Notes: generated from the sequence alone by a model not told the origin. DNA of 64,000 nt from DYRB01 sp963845265 (GCA_963845265.1 CAWJRN010000005.1:1-64000); one strand, 5' to 3'. Positions 19,374 through 28,449 are shown, counted from the first letter of the stretch. Program-made: numbers and translations.

Positions 19374-20127
19374 ATGAACCACTACCAACCCGCCCCCAAT
19401 CTGCTCAAAGACCGCATCATCCTGGTCACCGGGGTCGCTGACACCCTGGGCCGCGCAGTTGCCGAGGCCTGCGCCCGCTGCGAGGCCACAGTGATCCTCT
19501 CCGACCTCAAGGAAGAGGACCTGGAGCCGCCCTACGACACCATCGAGGCCGCCGGCTGTCCCCAGCCCGCCATCCTGCCCCTGGACCTGGAGGCGTGCCG
19601 CGAGGCGGATTTCATCGCCGCCGCCGATACAATTGGTAGCGAGTTTGGGCGCCTCGATGGCCTGGTCCACTGCGCCGCCTTTGCCCCCTTCCTGTCGCGC
19701 ATCGACGACTATGATGCTGGCGAATGGGATCGGGTGTTGCGGGTCAACCTCAGCGCCCCCTTCTTACTCACCCAGGTCTGTCTGCCCCTGCTGCGGGCGA
19801 GCACCGATGCGTCGGTGGTGTTCACCGCCGACCGGGTGGGTCGGCGCGGCCTCGCCTACTGGGGCGCCTTCGCCGCAGCCAAAGTTCGGCATCGAAGGGC
19901 TGATGCAGACCCTGGCCGAGGAGCTGCGCGACAGCAGCCCCATCCGCGTCAACAGCCTGGACCCCGGCATCCTCCAAACCGGTCTGCGCACCCGCCTCTA
20001 TCCCGGCGAGGACCCCAAGCGCTGGCCGGAAGCGGACGCCGCGACCCCGGGCTATCTGTACCTGCTCGGCCCGGATGCCAAGGGCATTAGCGCACAGGCC
20101 CTGGGTCCAGAGATCCGTCAGGGCTGA
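19374..20127 (+). pseudogene. YciK-like short-chain dehydrogenase with a one-base frameshift
   Basis: From ATG 19374 the protein reads like a YciK-type SDR (about 250 residues): nucleotide-binding ILVTGVADTLGRAVAEAC, then LDGLVHCAAF and the active-site region. The catalytic YxxxK-like site is at AYWGAFAAAK. Directly after the lysine, an extra A (AAA where AA would keep frame, about 19880) shifts the frame; the other frame continues naturally as FGIEGLMQTLAEEL, then RVNSLDPGILQTGLR to the TGA at 20127. The single homopolymer indel could easily be a sequencing error, so the gene may be intact in the cell. Context: downstream of ubiG. Confidence 0.85.
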
Positions 20128-20132
20128 CGGAC

Positions 20133-20471
20133 TTAGCGTACCTGTGGGATATAGACGTAGAGTGGCGGCACATCGGTGCCCGGGAACTTGATGGCATTCG
20201 ACTCAAAGAAGCTGCCGATGGAGACCCGCTGCCCAGCCGAGAAGCGCCCAAGGCTGACCTCATTGGCGGTCACCTCGATGTCGCCCTTGCCTGGTGGCAT
20301 CTGGACATAGACCCGGCAGGGGTTAGACCAGCAATTGCCCGTATCTCCCGGGGCCAGCTCAATCTCGCCCCAGTCGCTGACATGGCGCCCGGTGGAGGCA
20401 CAGGAGACCGACAGGGAGGCCAGGGCAAGCAGTGCAACGCGGACGACGGTATTCATAGATTGAGTGCGCAT
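20133..20471 (-). CDS. Small lipoprotein of unknown function
   Basis: A 112-residue product from ATG 20471, which has GGAGA six bases upstream; ATG 20456 is an alternative. It has a lipoprotein signal peptide, VVRVALLALASLSVSC, with the lipobox cysteine followed by Ala-Ser, predicting export to the outer membrane. The mature part is short and beta-rich, with two cysteines in GNCWSNPCRVYVQMP that may form a disulfide. It converges with the SDR gene with a 5-base gap. I do not recognise the family. Confidence 0.75.
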   Translation of the reverse strand: MRTQSMNTVVRVALLALASLSVSCASTGRHVSDWGEIELAPGDTGNCWSNPCRVYVQMPPGKGDIEVTANEVSLGRFSAGQRVSIGSFFESNAIKFPGTDVPPLYVYIPQVR

Positions 20472-20522
20472 GAGCTCTCCAGGGGCAGTGGTCGTTGTTT
20501 CGGATCCGAGGGCAGCCCTCAC

Positions 20523-20981
20523 TTAGGTCAGCGCCAGCCACCAGCCACTCTGCACACCAGGGACCGGCACACCCCACCGCAGTTGTAACATGGGACTGAA
20601 TATGTCGTCAGTCCGTCCGGACTGGTGGTCACCGGTCAGATTGAGGCATGGGATTGTAGCCAGGGAGGGCTTTAATCCGCAGACCCGCGTCAGCGATCCA
20701 ATCTAACATTGGGGTCTGGAAGGTCGTCGTTCTGGCGGCCGCGGTAGGGACGATCATGTGACTGGCCGTCCAGGTGCCATGGCCAGAGGAGCCGATCGTT
20801 TCGGAACAACCCGAAGCACAGCCTAACTTGCGTTCCCCAGTTCCCTTGCCGACGGCGGCCACGGAGCCCATAGCCATAATCCTGGAAAAAGCGATTCCGC
20901 CGCAAATCACGCAAAGTAACGCGAATGGTTCAGCAAAACCGGCCGTTCGCGACCGCAACCACCCAGTGCCGAACCAACCAT
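20523..20981. other. Intergenic stretch without a supported gene
   Basis: Between the lipoprotein gene and the rplQ terminator several short frames are open, but none has a ribosome site, family motif or clean start. No obvious repeat was seen. Confidence 0.5.
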
Positions 20982-21006
20982 AAAAAAACCGGGCGATGCC
21001 CGGTTT
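20982..21006 (-). terminator. Rho-independent terminator of the ribosomal operon
   Basis: On the minus strand a CCGGGC / GCCCGG stem with a three-base loop is followed by seven Ts. It lies 35 bases after the rplQ stop and ends the long ribosomal-protein transcript. Confidence 0.9.
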
Positions 21007-21040
21007 CTTCTCACGTCGATCGTGCAAACAACGCCAGCGC

Positions 21041-21430
21041 CTAATCGGCGTCCACTGCCTCGCCTCCAACCTCTGGACGATCAACGAGTTCGACATACGC
21101 CATCGCCGCCGAATCCCCGGGGCGGAAGCCGCACTTGAGGATCCGCAGATAGCCGCCCGGCCTTTCCTGATACCGTGGTCCAAGCTCGGTAAAGAGCTTG
21201 CCAACCGCGACCTTGTCTCGCAGGCGGGCGAAGGCCAACCGCCGGGCATGGACAGAGTCCACCTTCGACAGGGTAATCAATGGCTCTGCGACGCGACGCA
21301 GTTCCTTGGCCTTGGGTAGCGTGGTTTTGATCAGCTCATGGCGAAACAGCGACGCTGCCATGTTCTTGAACATGGCCTCGCGGTGCGAACTGTTTCGATT
21401 AAGCTGCCTTCCGGCTTTGCGGTGACGCAT
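21041..21430 (-). CDS. rplQ: 50S ribosomal protein L17
   Basis: The 129-residue protein begins MRHRKAGRQLNRNSSHREAM, the L17 signature, and has the conserved TTLPKAKELRRVAEPLIT helix. It has a short acidic C-terminal tail (EVGGEAVDAD). L17 binds 23S rRNA near the exit tunnel. It is the last gene of the alpha cluster, 23 bases after rpoA, and is followed by a strong terminator. Confidence 0.98.
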   Translation of the reverse strand: MRHRKAGRQLNRNSSHREAMFKNMAASLFRHELIKTTLPKAKELRRVAEPLITLSKVDSVHARRLAFARLRDKVAVGKLFTELGPRYQERPGGYLRILKCGFRPGDSAAMAYVELVDRPEVGGEAVDAD

Positions 21431-21453
21431 GGTCCTGTTCCCGACTCTTTAAA

Positions 21454-22467
21454 TTATCTAATGCTCAATTCGTCGATGTTGTCCGGAGGCCAATTTTCCA
21501 GCCTCAGCCCTAGGGACAAGCCACGCAGGGCCAGCACATCTTTAATCTCAGTGAGCGATTTCTTACCCAGATTCGGCGTCTTCAGCAGCTCCACCTCGGT
21601 GCGCTGAATCAGGTCGCCGATCAGGTAGATGTTCTCGGCCTTGAGGCAGTTCGCAGATCGTACCGTGAGCTCGAGATCGTCAACAGGCCGAAGCAGGATC
21701 GGGTCGATGGGCGGCGGCGGCGCTACACCGTCGTCCTGAGCGTCGCCGGCCGGCGTCCCCTCTAGGGCAACAAAGCTCGACAACTGGTCGCGCAGAATCG
21801 CCGCCGAAACCTGAATCGCCGTCTTCGGGTCCAGGGTCCCATTGGTCTCGAGATCGATGACCAACCGGTCCAGATCGGTACGCTGCTCGACACGCGCGGC
21901 CTGCACCTCGATCGCTACACGGCGCACCGGACTGTATGACGCATCCAAAGGTAGCTTACCGATGGGACGCTCTTCGCCACCCTCTATCTCACGCTGGGTA
22001 GCGGGCTCGTACCCGATGCCGCGCCGAACCGTCAGCGTCATGCTCAGCTCTGTATCACCCGCGATATTCGCGATGACCAGATCCGGATTCGAAATCTCCG
22101 CGGCATGATCAAGGACGATATCCGACGCCAACACCACGCCCGGACCTTTCTTACTCAACGTGTAGGTCGCTTCATCCTTCCCATGTAGGGTGATAGCCAA
22201 CCCCTTGAGGTTGAGTAGAATTTCCAGCACGTCCTCTTGGACACCGTCCAAGGTCGTGTACTCGTGCAGCACCCCTTGAATCTCGACCTCGGTCACTGCG
22301 CAACCGGTCATGGACGAGAGAAGGATCCTGCGCAACGCATTACCCAAGGTATGACCAAAACCGCGCTCCAGCGGCTCCAGCGATACCTTGGCATGGTGCG
22401 GATTGCCGTGAACCGCCTCGACTTTTACGATGCGCGGCTTGAGGAAGTCGCCAATAGCGTCACCCAT
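21454..22467 (-). CDS. rpoA: RNA polymerase alpha subunit
   Basis: The 337-residue alpha subunit has the N-terminal dimerisation and assembly domain (LEPLERGFGHTLGNALRRIL), a short linker with an acidic and proline-rich stretch at about 235-245 (DDGVAPPPPIDP), and the C-terminal domain. The latter keeps the UP-element and activator contact surface RSANCLKAENIY and the NLGKKSLTEIKDVL helix. It scaffolds beta and beta-prime and contacts activators. It lies between rpsD and rplQ as in other proteobacteria. Confidence 0.98.
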   Translation of the reverse strand: MGDAIGDFLKPRIVKVEAVHGNPHHAKVSLEPLERGFGHTLGNALRRILLSSMTGCAVTEVEIQGVLHEYTTLDGVQEDVLEILLNLKGLAITLHGKDEATYTLSKKGPGVVLASDIVLDHAAEISNPDLVIANIAGDTELSMTLTVRRGIGYEPATQREIEGGEERPIGKLPLDASYSPVRRVAIEVQAARVEQRTDLDRLVIDLETNGTLDPKTAIQVSAAILRDQLSSFVALEGTPAGDAQDDGVAPPPPIDPILLRPVDDLELTVRSANCLKAENIYLIGDLIQRTEVELLKTPNLGKKSLTEIKDVLALRGLSLGLRLENWPPDNIDELSIR

Positions 22468-22487
22468 GCAAAGACCCCTTCGTCCCC

Positions 22488-23108
22488 TTACTTGGAGTAC
22501 AACTCAACGATCAGCGACTCGTTGATATCCGCCGGAAGATCGGAGCGATCCGGCACGCGCTTGAAGGTACCTTTCAGCCCCTTCGTATCCACTTCGACCC
22601 ACTCAGGAAAGCCGTACTGTTCGGCTAGGGCCACCGCGTTCTGGATCCGCACTTGTTTTTTTGCCTTCTCACGCACCTCGACCACATCTTCGGCAGCAAC
22701 GGCGTAAGAGGCGATATTCACCGTCCGGCCGTTAACATGGATACCTCGATGGCTCACGAGCTGGCGCGCCTCAGCACGGGTCGAGCCGAAACCCATGCGA
22801 TAGACGACGTTGTCCAAGCGAGTCTCCAGAAGCTGGAGCAGGTTCTCGCCAGTGGCACCCTTCGCCTGGGCGGCCTTCTTGTAATAGTTGCTGAACTGCC
22901 GCTCCATCACCCCGTAGAGGCGACGGACCTTTTGCTTCTCGCGCAGCTGGACGCCATAGTCGGAGACCCGACGCCGACGATCACCGGACTGGCCGGGAAC
23001 CTTCTCCAGGTTGCACTTGGTATCGAGTGAGCGAGCGCGACTCTTGAGCGAGAGGTCAGTCCCCTCACGGCGCGCCAACTTACAGGTAGGGCCAATGTAC
23101 CTTGCCAT
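22488..23108 (-). CDS. rpsD: 30S ribosomal protein S4
   Basis: The 206-residue protein starts at ATG 23108 (MARYIGPTCKLARREGTDL); the open frame extends further upstream but without homology. The S4 RNA-binding domain is at about residues 94-155 (RLDNVVYRMGFGSTRAEARQ). S4 starts 30S assembly on 16S rRNA and, in E. coli, represses the alpha operon by binding its leader. Length equals the E. coli protein. It is 20 bases from both neighbours. Confidence 0.98.
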   Translation of the reverse strand: MARYIGPTCKLARREGTDLSLKSRARSLDTKCNLEKVPGQSGDRRRRVSDYGVQLREKQKVRRLYGVMERQFSNYYKKAAQAKGATGENLLQLLETRLDNVVYRMGFGSTRAEARQLVSHRGIHVNGRTVNIASYAVAAEDVVEVREKAKKQVRIQNAVALAEQYGFPEWVEVDTKGLKGTFKRVPDRSDLPADINESLIVELYSK

Positions 23109-23128
23109 AGTTCTTTCCTGCCTAAATC

Positions 23129-23515
23129 TCAGACGCGCCGCTTCTTGGGCGGACGGCAACCGTTGTGCGGGATGGGCGTCACATCCGTGATGCTGGTGAT
23201 CTTAAACCCGGCATTGTTCAAGGCCCGAACCGCAGATTCACGCCCCGGGCCCGGGCCCTTCACATTGACGTCCAGATTCCGCAACCCGTATTCCTTGGCT
23301 GCCTGACCCGCCCGATCGGCCGCGACCTGGGCGGCAAACGGCGTGCTCTTGCGCGAGCCGCGGAACCCGGAACCGCCTGAGGTCGCCCAAGACAGTGGAT
23401 TACCCTGGCGGTCAGTGATGGTAATGATGGTGTTATTAAACGAGGCGTGCACATGGGCTACCCCATCCGCGACCTGCTTCTTGACCTTCTTGCGAATACG
23501 AGTGGGTTTAGCCAT
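23129..23515 (-). CDS. rpsK: 30S ribosomal protein S11
   Basis: The 128-residue protein has the S11 core VHASFNNTIITITDRQGN, then GGSGFRGSRKSTPFAAQ and the C-terminal TPIPHNGCRPPKKRRV. The Asn-Gly pair in HNG is a known site of isoaspartate formation in S11. S11 lies in the 30S platform next to S6/S18 and S7. It is 20 bases before rpsD. Confidence 0.98.
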   Translation of the reverse strand: MAKPTRIRKKVKKQVADGVAHVHASFNNTIITITDRQGNPLSWATSGGSGFRGSRKSTPFAAQVAADRAGQAAKEYGLRNLDVNVKGPGPGRESAVRALNNAGFKITSITDVTPIPHNGCRPPKKRRV

Positions 23516-23596
23516 CAGCCTCTACCAGGATTGGGGTTGCTTGTACGCATGGATTGGAGAGCCGGTTCAGGACCTGCCCAGTCGCCCGGCGGGCAA

Positions 23597-23953
23597 TCAA
23601 CGCTTGACGGGACGCCGCGGCCCCTTGCGGGTACGGGCGTTGGTTCGAGTGCGCTGCCCGCGTAGCGGCAGACCGCGCCGATGCCGGATGCCGCGATTGC
23701 AGCCCAGGTCCATTAGGCGCTTGATGTTCATGGAGACCTCCCGCCGGAGGTCACCCTCGACGCTGAACTTGGAGACCTCGGCACGGAGGCGCTCAACTTC
23801 CTCCTCGGTCAGGCTCTGAAGCTTGACTGCTTCTGGCACACCGGCTGCGGCGCAGATCTTTGCTGCCCGCACGCGACCGATACCGTAGATCGCCGTAAGG
23901 GCGATGACAGCGTGTTTCCTGTCGGGGATGTTGACACCGGCGATACGGGCCAT
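23597..23953 (-). CDS. rpsM: 30S ribosomal protein S13
   Basis: The 118-residue protein opens MARIAGVNIPDRKHAVIALT and keeps the helix-two-turn-helix region (YGIGRVRAAKIC). The basic C-terminal tail, with HRRGLPLRGQRTRTNARTRK, reaches the decoding site. It sits in the 30S head and forms intersubunit bridges. An 81-base gap separates it from rpsK. Confidence 0.98.
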   Translation of the reverse strand: MARIAGVNIPDRKHAVIALTAIYGIGRVRAAKICAAAGVPEAVKLQSLTEEEVERLRAEVSKFSVEGDLRREVSMNIKRLMDLGCNRGIRHRRGLPLRGQRTRTNARTRKGPRRPVKR

Positions 23954-24049
23954 GTTCGATTAACTCCCAATCCTCAGAAAGATGTCCCGCGAACGGGAAC
24001 TGCGTATTGTAACAGCATGACAGACCAAGTCAACGCCACGGGCGTTGTT

Positions 24050-24163
24050 TCAGCCCTGTTTTTGTTTATGACGCGGGTCTTTGCAGATCACGCGAACGAT
24101 GCCGTTACGACGAACAACCTTACAGTTGCGACAGAGCTTTTTCACCGACGCACGAACTTTCAT
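24050..24163 (-). CDS. rpmJ: 50S ribosomal protein L36
   Basis: This 37-residue gene starts MKVRASVKKLCRNCKVVRRN. Zinc ligands Cys11, Cys14, Cys27 and His32 are all present, so it is the zinc-binding form. It lies between secY (40 bases) and rpsM (96 bases), the standard spc-alpha junction. Confidence 0.97.
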   Translation of the reverse strand: MKVRASVKKLCRNCKVVRRNGIVRVICKDPRHKQKQG

Positions 24164-24203
24164 AGCCTTAACTCCAGAAACAAATGACCCAAGGCACCCG
24201 GCC

Positions 24204-25553
24204 CTAGCGCAACAGACCGCCACCGGGGGACTTCAAATTCGCCTTCTTCATCAGGCCTTCATACTGGTGCGACATCAGATGCGCCTGGACCTGCGCCATG
24301 AAATCCATGACAACGACGACAATGATCAGCAACGAAGTACCACCAAAATAGAAGGGCACATTCCAGCCGACGATCAGGAACTCGGGCAGGAGACAGACCG
24401 CCGTGATGTATATGGCGCCAGCGGCCGTCAAACGCGTCATAACTGCATCAACATAGCGTGCCGTCTGCTCGCCCGGTCGGATGCCGGGGATGAAGGCCCC
24501 GGACCGCTTCAGGTTATCCGCCGTCTCCTTCGCATTGAACACCAATGCCGTGTAGAAGAAGCAGAAGAAGATGATAGCGGCGGAATAGGCAATGACATAG
24601 ATCGGTTCGCCCGGCGTCAACTTGCTGGTGATGTCCCCGATCCAGCGCATTCCCTCGGTTTGCCCGAGCCATTGCCCGATGGTGCCGGGAAAAAGCAGGA
24701 TACTTGAGGCGAAGATCGGCGGAATGACACCCGCCATATTGAGCTTCAGCGGTAGATGCGTGCTCTGCGCGGCCATCATCTTCCGCCCCTGCTGCCGCCG
24801 TGCGTAGTTCACCGTGATTCGGCGCTGACCCCGCTCGACGAAGACAACGAATGCCGTCACACCAAGGGCCAAGCCGAACAACACGAGCACGGCGAGCGCA
24901 TTCATCTCGCCCGTCTCGACCAACCGCAAGGTACCACCAACTGCACTTGGGAGACCCGCGACAATGCCTGAGAAGATGATCAGGGAGATGCCATTGCCAA
25001 TGCCACGCTCGGTGATCTGCTCACCTAGCCACATCAGAAACATGGTCCCGGTGACCAACGAGACCGCCGCGGTAAAGACAAACCCGTAGCCGGTTTGGAC
25101 CACGATGCTGGCACCACCTGCCGACTGCCCCTGCAGAGCCACGGCAATGCCCGTCGCCTGAAAGGTTGCGAGACCGACGGTACCGTAGCGCGTGTACTGG
25201 GTGATCTTCCTTCGCCCCGCCTCACCCTCCTTCTTGAGCTGCTCTAGCTGCGGTATGACCGCGGTCATTAGCTGCACAATGATGGACGCCGAGATGTACG
25301 GCATGATGCCCAGGGCAAACAGGCTCGCCCTCTCTAGAGCGCCGCCGGAGAACATGTTGAACATGTCCAGGATTGAGCCGCCCTGCCCGAACAACGATGC
25401 CAGAGCATCCGGGTTCACCCCCGGGACTGGTATAAAGGTCCCGATGCGGTAAACCAGAAGCGCCCCGAGCACGAAGAACAGCCGTTGGCGCAGCTCAGTG
25501 AGCCGCCCCATGCTGCCGAGGGCCTCGGCCATGGATGAGGTATTGCTGGCCAT
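24204..25553 (-). CDS. secY: Protein translocase subunit SecY
   Basis: The 449-residue channel protein has ten membrane helices. Landmarks are the N-terminal YRIGTFIPVPGVNP, the plug region with MFSGGALERASLFALGIMPY, and the cytoplasmic loops with QEGRR-like basic runs (NYARRQQGRKMMAAQSTHLP). With SecE (51698-52075) and SecG it forms the inner-membrane protein-conducting channel. It follows rplO by 18 bases in the spc cluster. Confidence 0.98.
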   Translation of the reverse strand: MASNTSSMAEALGSMGRLTELRQRLFFVLGALLVYRIGTFIPVPGVNPDALASLFGQGGSILDMFNMFSGGALERASLFALGIMPYISASIIVQLMTAVIPQLEQLKKEGEAGRRKITQYTRYGTVGLATFQATGIAVALQGQSAGGASIVVQTGYGFVFTAAVSLVTGTMFLMWLGEQITERGIGNGISLIIFSGIVAGLPSAVGGTLRLVETGEMNALAVLVLFGLALGVTAFVVFVERGQRRITVNYARRQQGRKMMAAQSTHLPLKLNMAGVIPPIFASSILLFPGTIGQWLGQTEGMRWIGDITSKLTPGEPIYVIAYSAAIIFFCFFYTALVFNAKETADNLKRSGAFIPGIRPGEQTARYVDAVMTRLTAAGAIYITAVCLLPEFLIVGWNVPFYFGGTSLLIIVVVVMDFMAQVQAHLMSHQYEGLMKKANLKSPGGGLLR

Positions 25554-25571
25554 CTGTGCTGTGTCCTGGGG

Positions 25572-26006
25572 TTAGTCTTCGACCTTGCCGCCCGCGGCCT
25601 CAACCGCGGCCCGTGCGCCCTTGGTCACACCCAGACCGCGAACGGTCAGGGCACGCTCCAGTGTGCCGGAGAGGATCACCTTGACGTACTTGGTATCCCC
25701 GGAAACCAGTCCGGCGGCCACAAGGGCACCAAGGTCGGCCACATCGCCTTCGACCTTCGCCAGTTCATGCAACCGGACCTCATCCTTCAGGCCGGCCCTA
25801 CGGGAGCGGAAGCCGATCTTGGGCAGCCGACGTTGCAACGGCATCTGGCCGCCTTCAAAGCCGACCTTGTGGAAGCCACCGGCACGAGAGTGCTGTCCCT
25901 TGTGGCCACGACCGCCGGTCTTGCCGAGGCCGCTGCCAATACCGCGACCAAGGCGCTTGGAGGCGTGTTTGCTTCCCGGATCCGGGTGCAGGTCATTAAG
26001 ACGCAT
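25572..26006 (-). CDS. rplO: 50S ribosomal protein L15
   Basis: The 144-residue protein starts at ATG 26006 (MRLNDLHPDPGSKHASKRLG), overlapping the 3' end of rpmD by 11 bases. It has the glycine-rich RGIGSGLGKTGGRGHKGQHS and the signature GGQMPLQRRLPKIGF. L15 links 23S rRNA domains late in 50S assembly. Confidence 0.98.
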   Translation of the reverse strand: MRLNDLHPDPGSKHASKRLGRGIGSGLGKTGGRGHKGQHSRAGGFHKVGFEGGQMPLQRRLPKIGFRSRRAGLKDEVRLHELAKVEGDVADLGALVAAGLVSGDTKYVKVILSGTLERALTVRGLGVTKGARAAVEAAGGKVED

Positions 26007-26199
26007 TGGTAGACTCTCCGAGGATCTTGACCATATAGGAGACCTTGTTGACCATGCCCCGCGTGCATGGGGTGTCCTCCACCTCCACCACGTGGTGCAT
26101 GCGCCGCAATCCAAGACCACGCACCGTCGCCCTGTGCGTCGGAAGACGCCCGAAGACGCTCCGCGTCAGGGTGACCTTCATCATTTTCTTGTCGGTCAT
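25996..26199 (-). CDS. rpmD: 50S ribosomal protein L30
   Basis: The 67-residue protein has the small ferredoxin-like L30 fold: KVTLTRSVFGRLPTHRATVR, then GLGLRRMHHVVEVEDTP. It is a few residues longer than the E. coli form at both ends. It lies 3 bases after rpsE and overlaps rplO by 11 bases. Confidence 0.97.
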   Translation of the reverse strand: MTDKKMMKVTLTRSVFGRLPTHRATVRGLGLRRMHHVVEVEDTPCTRGMVNKVSYMVKILGESTNAS

Positions 26200-26202
26200 G
26201 AC

Positions 26203-26709
26203 TTACCCCAGTATCTCTTCGACGGTCTTGCCGCGTTTGGCGGCAACATCGGCGGCATCGGTCATCTGCTTCAGGCCGGAAACCGTGGCCCGAACGACGT
26301 TGATCGCGTTGTTGGTGCCGATGCATTTCGCCAGGACGTTCTGCACACCGACCACTTCAAACACTGCGCGCATGGCACCACCCGCGATAATCCCAGTACC
26401 GTCGGAAGCGGGTTGCATATGAACCTTGGCGGCACCGTGGCGCCCAACCATCGGGTACTGGAGCGTAGAGCCATTGAGCTTCACATCAATCATGCCCTTG
26501 CGGGCCGCTTCCATGGCCTTCTGGATTGCCACCGGCACCTCACGCGCCTTACCGGTTCCGTAACCGACACGGCCCTTGCCGTCTCCGACCACGGCCAAAG
26601 CGGCAAACCCGAATTGGCGGCCGCCCTTGACTACCTTGGCGACGCGATTAACGGTCACCAGCTTTTCGAGAAACTCGTCGCCTTCCGGCTTCGGATTGTA
26701 ATTCGCCAT
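26203..26709 (-). CDS. rpsE: 30S ribosomal protein S5
   Basis: The 168-residue protein has the S5 double-stranded-RNA-binding-like domain (VNRVAKVVKGGRQFGFAALA) and the C-terminal ribosomal fold (GIIAGGAMRAVFEVVGV). Residues of loop 2 (VVKGGRQ), where spectinomycin-resistance changes occur, are unaltered. It contributes to decoding accuracy with S4. It follows rplR by 11 bases. Confidence 0.98.
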   Translation of the reverse strand: MANYNPKPEGDEFLEKLVTVNRVAKVVKGGRQFGFAALAVVGDGKGRVGYGTGKAREVPVAIQKAMEAARKGMIDVKLNGSTLQYPMVGRHGAAKVHMQPASDGTGIIAGGAMRAVFEVVGVQNVLAKCIGTNNAINVVRATVSGLKQMTDAADVAAKRGKTVEEILG

Positions 26710-26720
26710 CTCTTAAGCCC

Positions 26721-27077
26721 CTAGAATTGGAGACCGTGCTCGCGCGCCGCATCCGCCAGCGCCTTGAGGCGCCCGTGATACTGGAACCCGGAACGATCGA
26801 AAGCGACCTTCTCCACCCCGGCGGAGCGGGCACGCTCAGCGATTGCCTTGCCTATGATGACGGCGGCTGCAACGTTGCCCTTGTGGCCGGCGATGGCCTC
26901 GCGGAACCCCTTCTCGACGGTCGACGCACTTGCAACGACTTGTCCGCCGCCAGGGGCCAAGACCTGGGCGTAGGTGTGCTGCGGGGTGCGATAAACGCAG
27001 AGTCGGAATACACCCAACTCGCGGATCTTGGCGCGGCCGCGGGCGGCACGACGCAGTCTGCTTTGTTTCTTGTCCAT
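26721..27077 (-). CDS. rplR: 50S ribosomal protein L18
   Basis: The 118-residue 5S rRNA-binding protein keeps the basic N-terminus (MDKKQSRLRRAARGRAKIRE), the RLCVYRTPQHTYAQVL strand and the C-terminal GRLKALADAAREHGLQF. With L5 and L25 it forms the 5S RNP of the central protuberance. Confidence 0.98.
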   Translation of the reverse strand: MDKKQSRLRRAARGRAKIRELGVFRLCVYRTPQHTYAQVLAPGGGQVVASASTVEKGFREAIAGHKGNVAAAVIIGKAIAERARSAGVEKVAFDRSGFQYHGRLKALADAAREHGLQF

Positions 27078-27088
27078 CGTCAGCCCCT

Positions 27089-27622
27089 TTACTTCTTCTT
27101 CGCTTCTTTGCGGCGAACCACCTCGTCCGAGTACCGAACACCCTTGCCCTTATAGGGTTCTGGCGGACGATAGGAGCGGATCTCAGCAGCAACCTGCCCA
27201 ACCTTTTGCTTATCGGTCCCGGAAATCACGATCTCGGTCTGAGTCGGTGTCTCCGCCGTAATGCCTTGGGGGACCGGGTAGTCAACGGGGTGCGAGAACC
27301 CGAGGCTGAGACTCAGGACATTGCCCTTCGCTGCCGCACGATAGCCAACCCCGACCAGATTCAGTTTCCGTTGAAAGCCGGTACTGACGCCGGTCACCAT
27401 ATTCGCGAGCACCGCCCGCGCGGTGCCCGCCTGGGCCCAGGCGTCCTGACTCTCACTGACAGGGATGAATTGGAGCTCGCCGGCCTCCTGCTTCATCTCC
27501 ACCTTGGCGTGTAACAGGTGCGTCAACTCGCCCTTGGGGCCCTTGACCTTGATCTCCCGCCCAGCCACTTCGATACTGACCTGAGCCGGTACCGGCAGGT
27601 GCTTCTTTGCAACTCTTGACAT
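27089..27622 (-). CDS. rplF: 50S ribosomal protein L6
   Basis: The 177-residue protein has two tandem L6 repeats: the first with VSIEVAGREIKVKGPKGELT, the second with PVDYPVPQGITAETPTQTEI and the RNA-contacting RSYRPPEPYKGKGVRYSDE. It binds the sarcin-ricin loop region. Gaps of 11 bases separate it from both neighbours. Confidence 0.98.
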   Translation of the reverse strand: MSRVAKKHLPVPAQVSIEVAGREIKVKGPKGELTHLLHAKVEMKQEAGELQFIPVSESQDAWAQAGTARAVLANMVTGVSTGFQRKLNLVGVGYRAAAKGNVLSLSLGFSHPVDYPVPQGITAETPTQTEIVISGTDKQKVGQVAAEIRSYRPPEPYKGKGVRYSDEVVRRKEAKKK

Positions 27623-27633
27623 CTCAGCGCCCC

Positions 27634-28035
27634 CTAGGCCACGTAGGCCAAGATCTCGCCGCCGTGCCCAGCCTTGCGGGCGGCCCGGTCGGTCATTAGA
27701 CCCTGCGAGGTTGATACGATGGCGATCCCAAGACCGCCCTGAACCTTGGGCAGCTCATCGGCGCCGCGGTAGATTCGCAGACCGGGTCGGGATACACGCT
27801 TGATGGTCTCGATGACCGGACGACCGCGGAAATACTTGAGCTTCAGCACCAGCTGCGGCTTGTGCTCTCCGAGTTCACTCTGGACGCTGGCCTCTGCGAT
27901 GTAACCCTCGTCCTTCAGCAACTCGGCGATGGCGATCTTCTGCTTCGACGAGGGCATCTGGATGGTGACTTTGCCCCGAATCTGGGCGTTACGGATGCGC
28001 GTCAGCATGTCCGCAATGGGATCCGACATACTCAT
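27634..28035 (-). CDS. rpsH: 30S ribosomal protein S8
   Basis: The 133-residue protein starts MSMSDPIADMLTRIRNAQI; AGGAG is six bases before the first ATG. The C-terminal STSQGLMTDRAARKAGHGGE motif contacts 16S helix 21. S8 is the translational repressor of the spc operon in E. coli. The 98-base gap upstream holds a GGCCCC/GGGGCC hairpin (28087-28101). Confidence 0.97.
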   Translation of the reverse strand: MSMSDPIADMLTRIRNAQIRGKVTIQMPSSKQKIAIAELLKDEGYIAEASVQSELGEHKPQLVLKLKYFRGRPVIETIKRVSRPGLRIYRGADELPKVQGGLGIAIVSTSQGLMTDRAARKAGHGGEILAYVA

Positions 28036-28133
28036 ATCTTGCTCCTTGGGTCAGACCACTGGCGGACAGTGCGATACCCGGGCGGCGGCCCCTGCGGGGC
28101 CGATAAAAGGGGGAGGAAAAGCGGCGCGCTGGT

Positions 28134-28439
28134 TTACCAGCTCGCTTTTACCACACCTGGGACATCGCCGCGCATGACCGCCTCACGCAGCTTGTTTCGG
28201 CCGAGGCCGAATTTCCGGTAGACGCCGTGGGGACGTCCGGTCGCCCGGCAGCGCCGCTGCTGACGGATCGGACTCGCATCCCGCGGCAGCTTTTGCAGGG
28301 CCAGGACCGCGACATCGATCTGCTCAGGCGTCGCGTTCCGATCAGCGATTCGTGCCTTGATCTCCGCTCGCTTTGCCGCGTACTTCGCAACCACCGCGGT
28401 GCGCTTGAGATCGCGGTTGATCATGCTCTTCTTAGCCAT
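28134..28439 (-). CDS. rpsN: 30S ribosomal protein S14, zinc-free form
   Basis: The 101-residue protein starts at ATG 28439 (MAKKSMINRDLKRTAVVAKY). It is the long form without CxxC zinc ligands; only one Cys remains in RQQRRCRATGRPHGVYRKFG. The C-terminal LREAVMRGDVPGVVKASW is standard. It lies 10 bases after rplE. Confidence 0.98.
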   Translation of the reverse strand: MAKKSMINRDLKRTAVVAKYAAKRAEIKARIADRNATPEQIDVAVLALQKLPRDASPIRQQRRCRATGRPHGVYRKFGLGRNKLREAVMRGDVPGVVKASW

Positions 28440-28449
28440 AGTCGTGTCT

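Noticed and set aside
20629..21249. 206-residue minus-strand open frame across the rplQ terminator
   Set aside because: It overlaps rplQ and its terminator and has no recognisable domain or start signal.
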